Assembly: GCF_042767895.1 (NCBI RefSeq)
Contig: NC_091558.1
Coordinates: 2,873,039 to 2,898,038, forward strand
Direction: 5' to 3'
DNA: 25,000 nt
Source of the DNA: Penaeus vannamei
Taxonomy: Eukaryota > Arthropoda > Malacostraca > Decapoda > Penaeidae
Below are positions 8,938-19,090 of this stretch, piece by piece. The translations under genes and the position numbers were made by a program. Position 1 is the stretch's first letter, and each line of letters starts with the position of its first letter. The notes under the pieces were generated by a model. That model did no database searches and was not told the origin of the DNA. It worked only from the letters and a program-made list of their open reading frames with translations.

Positions 8938-9264
8938 AGCTTTGTAAATCAACCCCTATAGAGCTTTAAATCAATAATTCGGTACTTTAAAACAGTATTC
9001 CAGTTCTTTATATGATGCCCTTAATACTTTAAACTAGTATTTAGATACTTTAAGGCAATCCTTCTAATAGATTTGACTCTTTCAGTATTTGAAAACAACC
9101 CTTAAAATACTCTAAGCCAGTTTTTCTATACTATGAAGCAATCATCCCAACACTTCATGCTAATGATTAAATGTCTTAAACTGCTTCAGGATTTTAACGT
9201 AGGATTTAAGTACATTAAATGCAACAGTGCAAAAGTCAATTTAAAGTCCCAAATCCAGAATGAC
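8938..9264. repeat. Degenerate ~21-bp tandem array
   Basis: Words related to TACTTTAAA recur at a regular spacing: about 8962, 8983, 9004, 9025, 9046, 9068, 9086, 9108, 9129, 9151, 9172, 9192 and 9211. Spacings are 21, 21, 21, 21, 22, 18, 22, 21, 22, 21, 20 and 19. Many units continue with a CAGTA, GCAATC or CCAGT-like word about ten bases on. Divergence between units is high, so this is an old array, and it abuts the 33-bp array directly. It does not show up as a simple repeat unless read for phase. Confidence 0.75.
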
Positions 9265-9601
9265 GTTGGAGACAAGTTTGTAAGTGAACAGCCATTCTCA
9301 AGGGTCGTGTTCTTAAGTGAACATACATTCTCAAGGGATGTGTTCTTAAGTGGATATACATTCTCAAGGGATGTGTTCTTAAGTGAACATACATTCACAA
9401 GGGGCGTGTTCTTAAGTGAACATACATTCTCAAGGGACGTGTACTTAAGTGAACATACATTCTCAAGGGACGTGTTCTTAAGTGAACATACATTCTCAAG
9501 GGACGTGTTCTTAAGTGGACATACATTCTCATACATTTTCAAGGTACATGTCCTTAAACGAATATGCATTGTCAAGAGACTTGTCCTTGGAGGAACATAC
9601 A
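9265..9601. repeat. 33-bp tandem array (left flank of the satellite)
   Basis: Units beginning TTCTC start at 9295, 9328, 9361, 9394, 9427, 9460 and 9493, all exactly 33 bp apart. A 10-bp stub follows at 9526, then two diverged 33-bp units at 9536 and 9569. A further decayed unit lies just before 9295. Each unit contains TGTTCTTAAGTGAACA, an imperfect palindrome with TGTTC/GAACA arms. Because 33 is a multiple of three, both strands remain open; the + frame from 9133 reads an 11-residue repeat (SEHTFSRDVFL). I regard this as a periodicity effect rather than a gene, since it starts in degenerate repeat and ends when the period becomes 32. Confidence 0.95.
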
Positions 9602-9825
9602 TAGTCAAGGAACATTTCTTAAAGGAACATACATAGTCGAGGAACATTTCTTAAAGGAACATACATAGTCAAGGAACATTTCTTAAAGGAACACACATAG
9701 TCAAGGAACATTTCTTAAAGGAACATACATCCTCAAGGAACATTTCTTAAAGGAACATACATAGTCAAGGAACATTTCTTAAAGGAACATACATCCTCAA
9801 GGAACATTTCTTAAAGGAACATACA

Positions 9826-10260
9826 TAGTCAAGGAACATACATAGTCAAGGAACATTTCTTAAAGGAACATACATCCTCAAGGAACATTTCTTAAAGGAA
9901 CATACATAGTCAAGGAACATTTCTTAAAGGAACATACATCCTCAAGGAACATTTCTTAAAGGAACATACATAGTCAAGGAACATACATAGTCAAGGAACA
10001 TTTCTTAAAGGAACATACATCCTCAAGGAACATTTCTTAAAGGAACATACATAGTCAAGGAACATTTCTTAAAGGAACATACATCCTCAAGGAACATTTC
10101 TTAAAGGAACATACATAGTCAAGGAACATACATAGTCAAGGAACATTTCTTAAAGGAACATACATCCTCAAGGAACATTTCTTAAAGGAACATACATAGT
10201 CAAGGAACATTTCTTAAAGGAACATACATCGTCAAGGAACATTTCTTAAAGGAACATACA
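9826..10260. repeat. 145-bp higher-order repeat inside the satellite (x3)
   Basis: A 17-bp half-unit followed by four 32-bp units with key words TAGTC, TCCTC, TAGTC, TCCTC recurs at 9826, 9971 and 10116, exactly 145 bp apart. In the third copy the last word is TCGTC. The half-units are the only ones in the array. Confidence 0.95.
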
Positions 10261-10484
10261 TAGTCGAGGAACATTTCTTAAAGGAACATACATCCTCAAG
10301 GAACATTTCTTAAAGGAACATACATAGTCAAAGAACATTTCTTAAAGGAACATACATCCTCAAGGAACATTTCTTAAAGGAACATACATCCTCAAGGAAC
10401 ATTTCTTAAAGGAACATACATAGTCAAGGAACATTTCTTAAAGGAACATACATCGTCAAGGAACATTTCTTAAAGGAACATACA

Positions 10485-10932
10485 TAGTCAAGGAACATTT
10501 CTTAAAGGAACATACATCCTCAAGGAACATTTCTTAAAGGAACATACATAGTCAAGGAACATTTCTTAAAGGAACATACATCCTCAAGGAACATTTCTTA
10601 AAGGAACATACATAGTCAAGGAACATTTCTTAAAGGAACATACATCCTCAAGGAACATTTCTTAAAGGAACATACATAGTCAAGGAACATTTCTTAAAGG
10701 AACATACATCCTCAAGGAACATTTCTTAAAGGAACATACATAGTCAAAGAACATTTCTTAAAGGAACATACATCCTCAAGGAACATTTCTTAAAGGAACA
10801 TACATAGTCAAGGAACATTTCTTAAAGGAACATACATCCTCAAGGAACATTTCTTAAAGGAACATACATAGTCAAGGAACATTTCTTAAAGGAACATACA
10901 TCCTCAAGGAACATTTCTTAAAGGAACACACA
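10485..10932. repeat. 64-bp dimer run inside the satellite
   Basis: Fourteen consecutive units alternate TAGTC and TCCTC without exception, giving a 64-bp dimer repeated seven times. Confidence 0.92.
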
Positions 10933-12772
10933 TCCTCAAGGAACATTTCTTAAAGGAACATACATCCTCAAGGAACATTTCTTAAAGGAACATACATAGT
11001 CAAGGAACATTTCTTAAAGGAACATACATCCTCAAGGAACATTTCTTAAAGGAACATACATCCTCAAGGAACATTTCTTAAAGGAACATACATAGTCAAG
11101 GAACATTTCTTAAAGGAACATACATCCTCAAGGAACATTTCTTAAAGGAACATACATAGTCAAGGAACATTTCTTAAAGGAACATACATCCTCAAGGAAC
11201 ATTTCTTAAAGGAACATACATAGTCGAGGAACATTTCTTAAAGGAACATACATCCTCAAGGAACATTTCTTAAAGGAACATACATAGTCAAGGAACATTT
11301 CTTAAAGGAACATACATAGTCGAGGAACATTTCTTAAAGGAACATACATAGTCAAGGAACATTTCTTAAAGGAACATACATAGTCAAGGAACATTTCTTA
11401 AAGGAACATACATCCTCAAGGAACATTTCTTAAAGGAACATACATAGTCAAGGAACATTTCTTAAAGGAACATACATAGTCAAAGAACATTTCTTAAAGG
11501 AACATACATCCTCAAGGAACATTTCTTAAAGGAACATACATAGTCAAAGAACATTTCTTAAAGGAACATACATCCTCAAGGAACATTTCTTAAAGGAACA
11601 TACATAGTCAAGGAACATTTCTTAAAGGAACATACATCCTCAAAGAACATTTCTTAAAGGAACATACATCCTCAAGGAACATTTCTTAAAGGAACATACA
11701 TCCTCAAGGAACATTTCTTAAAGGAACATACATATTCAAGGAACATTTCTTAAAGGAACATACATCCTCAAGGAACATTTCTTAAAGGAACATACATAGT
11801 CAAAGAACATTTCTTAAAGGAACATACATCCTCAAGGAACATTTCTTAAAGGAACATACATCCTCAAGGAACATTTCTTAAAGGAACATACATAGTCAAG
11901 GAACATTTCTTAAAGGAACATACATCCTCAAGGAACATTTCTTAAAGGAACATACATAGTCAAGGAACATTTCTTAAAGGAACATACATAGTCAAGGAAC
12001 ATTTCTTAAAGGAACATACATCCTCGAGGAACATTTCTTAAAGGAACACACATCCTCAAGGAACATTTCTTAAAGGAACACACATCCTCAAGGAACATTT
12101 CTTAAAGGAACATACATCCTCAAGGAACATTTCTTAAAGGAACATACATAGTCAAGGAACATTTCTTAAAGGAACATACATAGTCAAGGAACATTTCTTA
12201 AAGGAACATACATCCTCAAGGAACATTTCTTAAAGCAACATACATCCTCAAGGAACATTTCTTAAAGCAACATACATCCTCAAGGAACATTTCTTAAAGG
12301 AACACACATAGTCAAGGAACATTTCTTAAAGGAACATACATAGTCAAGGAACATTTCTTAAAGCAACACACATCCTCAAGGAACATTTCTTAAAGGAACA
12401 TACATAGTCAAGGAACATTTCTTAAAAGAACATGCATAGTCAAGGAACATTTCTTAAAGGAACATACATCCTCAAGGAACATTTCTGAAAGGAACATACA
12501 TAGTCAAGGAACATTTCTTAAAAGAACATGCATAGTCAAGGAACATTTCTTAAAGGAACATACATAGTCAAAGAACATTTCTTAAAGGAACATACATAGT
12601 CAAGGAACATTTCTTAAAGGAACATACATAGTCAAGGAACATTTCTTAAAGGAACATACATCCTCAAGGAACATTTCTTAAAGGAACATACATAGCCGAG
12701 GAACATTTCTTAAAGGAACATACATAGTCAAGGAACATTTCTTAAAGGAACACACATCCTCAAGGAACATTT

Positions 12773-13100
12773 CTTAAAAGAACATGCATAGTCAAGGAAC
12801 ATTTCTTAAAGGAACATACATAGTCAAGGAACATTTCTTAAAGGAACACACATCCTCAAGGAACATTTCTTAAAGGAACACACATCCTCAAGGAACATTT
12901 CTTAAAAGAACATGCATAGTCAAGGAACATTTCTTAAAGGAACATACATAGTCAAGGAACATTTCTTAAAGGAACACACATCCTCAAGGAACATTTCTTA
13001 AAGGAACACACATCCTCAAGGAACATTTCTTAAAAGAACATGCATAGTCAAGGAACATTTCTTAAAGGAACATACATAGTCAAGGAACATTTCTTAAAGG
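12773..13100. repeat. 128-bp (four-unit) higher-order repeat inside the satellite
   Basis: The rare variant CTTAAAAGAACATGCATAG starts at 12773, 12901 and 13029, each 128 bp apart. The same order of ACATACA and ACACACA units lies between. Related copies at 12421 and 12517 are 96 bp apart. Confidence 0.92.
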
Positions 13101-15588
13101 AACACACATAGTCAAGGAACATTTCTTAAAGGAACATACATAGTCAAGGAACATTTCTTAAAGGAACACACATCCTCAAGGAACATTTCTTAAAGGAACA
13201 CACATCCTCAAGGAACATTTCTTAAAGGAACATACATCCTCAAGGAACATTTCTTAAAGGAACATACATCCTCGAGGAACATTTCTTAAAGGAACACACA
13301 TCCTCAAGGAACATTTCTTAAAGGAACACACATCCTCAAGGAACATTTCTTAAAGGAACATACATCCTCAAGGAACATTTCTTAAAGGAACATACATAGT
13401 CAAGGAACATTTCTTAAAGGAACATACATAGTCAAGGAACATTTCTTAAAGGAACATACATCCTCAAGGAACATTTCTTAAAGGAACACACATCCTCAAG
13501 GAACATTTCTTAAAGCAACATACATCCTCAAGGAACATTTCTTAAAGCAACATACATAGTCAAGGGACATTTCTTAAAGGAACACACATAGTCAAGGAAC
13601 ATTTCTTAAAGGAACATACATCCTCAAGGAACATTTCTTAAAGGAACATACATCCTCAAGGAACATTTCTTAAAGGAACATACATAGTCAAGGAACATTT
13701 CTTAAAGGAACATACATAGTCAAGGAACATTTCTTAAAGGAACATACATAGTCGAGGAACAGTTCTTAAAGCAACATACATAGCCAAGGAACATTTCTTA
13801 AAGGAACATACATCCTCAAGGAACATTTCTTAAAGGAACATATATAGTCAAGGAACATTTCTTAAAGCAACATACATAGTCAAGGAACATTTCTTAAAGG
13901 AACATACATAGTCAAAGAACATTTCTTAAAGGAACATACATAGTCGAGGAACATTTCTTAAAGGAACATACATCCTCAAGGAACATTTCTTAAAGGAACA
14001 TACATAGTCAAGGAACATTTCTAAAAGGAACATACATAGTCAAGGAACATTTCTTAAAGGAACACACATAGTCGAGGAACATTTCTTAAAGGAACATACA
14101 TAGTCAAGGAACATTTCTTAAAGGAACATATATAGTCAAGGAACATTTCTTAAAGCAACACACATAGTCAAGGAACATTTCTTAAAGGAACATACATCCT
14201 TTAGGAACATTTCTTAAAGGAACATACATCCTCAAGGAACATTTCTTAAAGGAACATACATCCTCAAGGAACATTTCTTAAAGGAACATACATAGTCGAG
14301 GAACATTTCTTAAAGGAACATACATAGTCGAGGAACATTTCTTAAAGGAACATACATCCTCAAGGAACATTTCTTAAAGCAACATACATCCTCAAGGAAC
14401 ATTTCTTAAAGGAACATACATCCTCAAGGAACATTTCTTAAAGGAACATACATAGTCGAGGAACATTTCTTAAAGGAACATACATCCTCAAGGAACATTT
14501 CTTAAAGGAACATACATAGTCAAGGAACATTTCTTAAAGGAACATACATCCTCAAGGAACATTTCTTAAAGGAACATACATAGTCAAGGAACATTTCTTA
14601 AAGGAACATACATCCTCAAGGAACATTTCTTAAAGGAACATACATAGTCGAGGAACATTTCTTAAAGGAACATACATCCTCAAGGAACATTTCTTAAAGG
14701 AACACACATCCTCAAGGAACATTTCTTAAAGGAACATACATAGTCAAGGAACATTTCTTAAAGGAACATACATCCTCAAGGAACATTTCTTAAAGGAACA
14801 TACATCCTCAAGGAACATTTCTTAAAGGAACATACATAGTCAAGGAACAGTTCTTAAAGGAACACACATAGTCAAGGAACATTTCTTAAAGGAACATACA
14901 TAGTCAAGGAACATTTCTTAAAGGAACATACATATTCAAGGAACATTTCTTAAAGGAACATACATCCTCAAGGAACATTTCTTAAAGGAACATACATAGT
15001 CAAGGAACAGTTCTTAAAGGAACACACATAGTCAAGGAACATTTCTTAAAGGAACATACATAGTCAAGGAACATTTCTTAAAGGAACATACATAGTCAAG
15101 GAACATTTCTTAAAGGAACATACATAGTCGAGGAACATTTCTTAAAGGAACACACATAGTCAAGGAACATTTCTTAAAGGAACATACATAGTCAAGGAAC
15201 ATTTCTTAAAGGAACATACATATTCAAGGAACATTTCTTAAAGGAACATACATCCTCAAGGAACATTTCTTAAAGGAACATACATAGTCAAGGAACAGTT
15301 CTTAAAGGAACACACATAGTCAAGGAACATTTCTTAAAGGAACATACATAGTCAAGGAACATTTCTTAAAGGAACATACATCCTCAAGGAACATTTCTTA
15401 AAGGAACATACATAGTCAAGGAACAGTTCTTAAAGGAACACACATAGTCAAGGAACATTTCTTAAAGGAACATACATAGTCAAGGAGCATTTCTTAAAGG
15501 AACATACATAGTCAAGGAACATTTCTGAAAGGAACATACATAGTCAAGGAACATTTCTTAAAGGAACATACATAGTCAAGGAACATTT

Positions 15589-15960
15589 CTTAAAGCAACA
15601 TACATAGTCAAGGAACATTTCTTAAAGGAACATACATATTCAAGGAACATTTCTTAAAGCAACATACATCCTCAAGGAACATTTCTTAAAGGAACATACA
15701 TCCTCAAGGAACATTTCTTAAAGGAACACACATAGCCAAGGAACATTTCTTAAAGCAACATACATAGTCAAGGAACATTTCTTAAAGGAACATACATAGT
15801 CAAGGAACATTTCTTAAAGGAACATACATATTCAAGGAACATTTCTTAAAGCAACATACATCCTCAAGGAACATTTCTTAAAGGAACATACATCCTCAAG
15901 GAACATTTCTTAAAGGAACACACATAGCCAAGGAACATTTCTTAAAGCAACATACATCCT
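15589..15960. repeat. 192-bp (six-unit) higher-order repeat inside the satellite
   Basis: The rare TATTC unit followed by a GCAACATACATCCTC unit, a TCCTC unit and an ACACACATAGCC unit appears twice in the same order. The TATTC words are 192 bp apart (about 15636 and 15828). Confidence 0.85.
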
Positions 15961-17640
15961 CAAGGAACATTTCTTAAAGGAACATACATAGTCAAGGAAC
16001 ATTTCTTAAAGGAACATACATAGTCAAGGAACATTTCTTAAAGGAACATACATAGTCCAGGAACATTTCTTAAAGGAACATACATAGTCAAGGAACATTT
16101 CTTAAAGGAACATACATCCTCAAGGAACATTTCTTAAAGCAACACACATCCTCAAGGAACATTTCTTAAAGGAACACATAGTCAAGGAACATTTCTGAAA
16201 GGAACATACATAGTCAAGGAACATTTCTTAAAGCAACATACATAGTCAAGGAACATTTCTTAAAGCAACATACATAGTCAAGGAACATTTCTGAAAGGAA
16301 CATACATAGTCAAGGAACATTTCTGAAAGGAACATACATAGTCAAGGAACATTTCTTAAAGCAACATACATAGTCAAGGAACATTTCTTAAAGGAACATA
16401 CATCCTCAAGGAACATTTCTTAAAGGAACACACATAGTCAAGGAACATTTCTTAAAGGAACATACATAGTCAAGGAACATTTCTTAAAGGAACATACATC
16501 CTCAAGGAACATTTCTTAAAGGAACATACATCCTCAAGGAACATTTCTTAAAGGAACATACATAGTCAAGGAACATTTCTTAAAGGAACATACATAGTCA
16601 AGGAACATTTCTTAAAGCAACATACATAGTCAAGGAACATTTCTTAAAGGAACATACATAGTCAAGGAACATTTCTTAAAGGAACACACATCCTCAAGGA
16701 ACATTTCTTAAAGGAACACACATCCTCAAGGAACATTTCTTAAAGGAACACACATCCTCAAGGAACATTTCTTAAAGGAACACACATAGTCAAGGAACAT
16801 TTCTTAAAGGAACACACATCCTCAAGGAACATTTCTTAAAGGAACACACATCCTCAAGGAACATTTCTTAAAGGAACATACATAGTCAAGGAACATTTCT
16901 TAAAGGAACACACATCCTCAAGGAACATTTCTTAAAGGAACACACATCCTCAAGGAACATTTCTTAAAGGAACACACATCCTCAAGGAACATTTCTTAAA
17001 GGAACACACATAGTCAAGGAACATTTCTTAAAGGAACACACATAGTCAAGGAACATTTCTTAAAGGAACATACATAGTCAAGGAACATTTCTTAAAGGAA
17101 CATACATAGTCAAGGAACATTTCTTAAAGGAACACACATAGTCAAGGAACATTTCTTAAAGGAACATGCATAGTCAAGGAACATTTCTTAAAGGAACATA
17201 CATAGTCAAGGAACATTTCTTAAAGGAACACACATAGTCAAGGAACATTTCTTAAAGGAACACACATAGTCAAGGAACATTTCTTAAAGGAACATACATA
17301 GTCAAGGAACATTTCTTAAAGGAACATACATAGTCAAGGAACATTTCTTAAAGGAACACACATAGTCAAGGAACATTTCTTAAAGGAACACACATAGTCA
17401 AGGAACAGTTCTTAAAGGAACATACATCCTCAAGGAACATTTCTTAAAAGAACATACATCCTCAAGGAACATTTCTTAAAGGAACATACATAGTCAAGGA
17501 ACATTTCTTAAAGGAACATACATCCTCAAGGAACATTTCTTAAAAGAACATACATCCTCAAGGAACATTTCTTAAAGGAACATACATAGTCAAGGAACAT
17601 TTCTTAAAGGAACATACATCCTCAAGGAACATTTCTTAAA

Positions 17641-18240
17641 GGAACATGCATCCTCAAGGAACATTTCTTAAAGCAACATACATCCTCAAGGAACATTTCT
17701 TAAAGGAACATACATAGTCAAGGAACATTTCTTAAAGGAACATACATAGTCAAGGAACATTTCTTAAAGGAACACACATAGTCAAGGAACATTTCTTAAA
17801 GGAACACACATAGTCAAGGAACATTTCTTAAAGGAACATACATAGTCAAGGAACATTTCTTAAAGGAACATACATAGTCAAGGAACATTTCTTAAAGGAA
17901 CATACATAGTCAAGGAACATTTCTTAAAGGAACACACATAGTCAAGGAACAGTTCTTAAAGGAACATACATAGTCAAGGAACATTTCTTAAAGGAACATA
18001 CATAGTCAAGGAACATTTCTTAAAGGAACATACATAGTCAAGGAACATTTCTTAAAGGAACATACATCCTCAAGGAACATTTCTTAAAAGAACATACATC
18101 CTCAAGGAACATTTCTTAAAGGAACATGCATCCTCAAGGAACATTTCTTAAAGCAACATACATCCTCAAGGAACATTTCTTAAAGGAACATACATAGTCA
18201 AGGAACATTTCTTAAAGGAACATACATAGTCAAGGAACAT
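17641..18240. repeat. 480-bp (15-unit) higher-order repeat inside the satellite
   Basis: GGAACATGCATCCTC followed by AAGCAACATACATCCTC occurs at 17641 and 18121. The 120 bases from each point are identical, as is much of the variant order between, giving an offset of 480 bp. Confidence 0.8.
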
Positions 18241-18564
18241 TTCTTAAAGGAACATACATAGTCAAGGAACATTTCTTAAAGGAACATACATAGTCAAGGA
18301 ACATTTCTTAAAGGAACATACATCCTCAAGGAACATTTCTTAAAGGAACATGCATCCTCAAGGAACATTTCTTAAAGGAACATACATAGTCAAGGAACAT
18401 TTCTTAAAGGAACATACATAGTCAAGGAACATTTCTTAAAGGAACATACATCCTCAAGGAACATTTCTTAAAGGAACATACATAGTCAAGGAACATTTCG
18501 TAAAGGAACATACATAGTCAAGGAACATTTCTTAAAGGAACATACATAGTCAAGGAACATTTCT

Positions 18565-19090
18565 TAAAAGAACACACATAGTCAAGGAACATTTCTTAAA
18601 GGAACACACATAGTCAAGGAACATTTCTTAAAAGAACACACATAGTCAAGGAACATTTCTTAAAGGAACACACATAGTCAAGGAACATTTCTTAAAAGAA
18701 CACACATAGTCAAGGAACATTTCTTAAAAGAACACACATAGTCAAGGAACATTTCTTAAAGGAACACACATAGTCAAGGAACATTTCTTAAAAGAACACA
18801 CATAGTCAAGGAACATTTCTTAAAGGAACACACATAGTCAAGGAACATTTCTTAAAAGAACACACATAGTCAAGGAACATTTCTTAAAAGAACACACATA
18901 GTCAAGGAACATTTCTTAAAGGAACACACATAGTCAAGGAACATTTCTTAAAAGAACACACATAGTCAAGGAACATTTCTTAAAAGAACACACATAGTCA
19001 AGGAACATTTCTTAAAGGAACACACATAGTCAAGGAACATTTCTTAAAAGAACACACATAGTCAAGGAACATTTCTTAAAGGAACATACA
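18565..19090. repeat. 160-bp (five-unit) AGAGA pattern inside the satellite
   Basis: Almost all units here are ACACACATAGTC, and differ only in AAAAGAAC (A) versus AAAGGAAC (G). Their order reads AGAGA AGAGA AGA AGA G, a five-unit then three-unit super-repeat. Confidence 0.88.
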
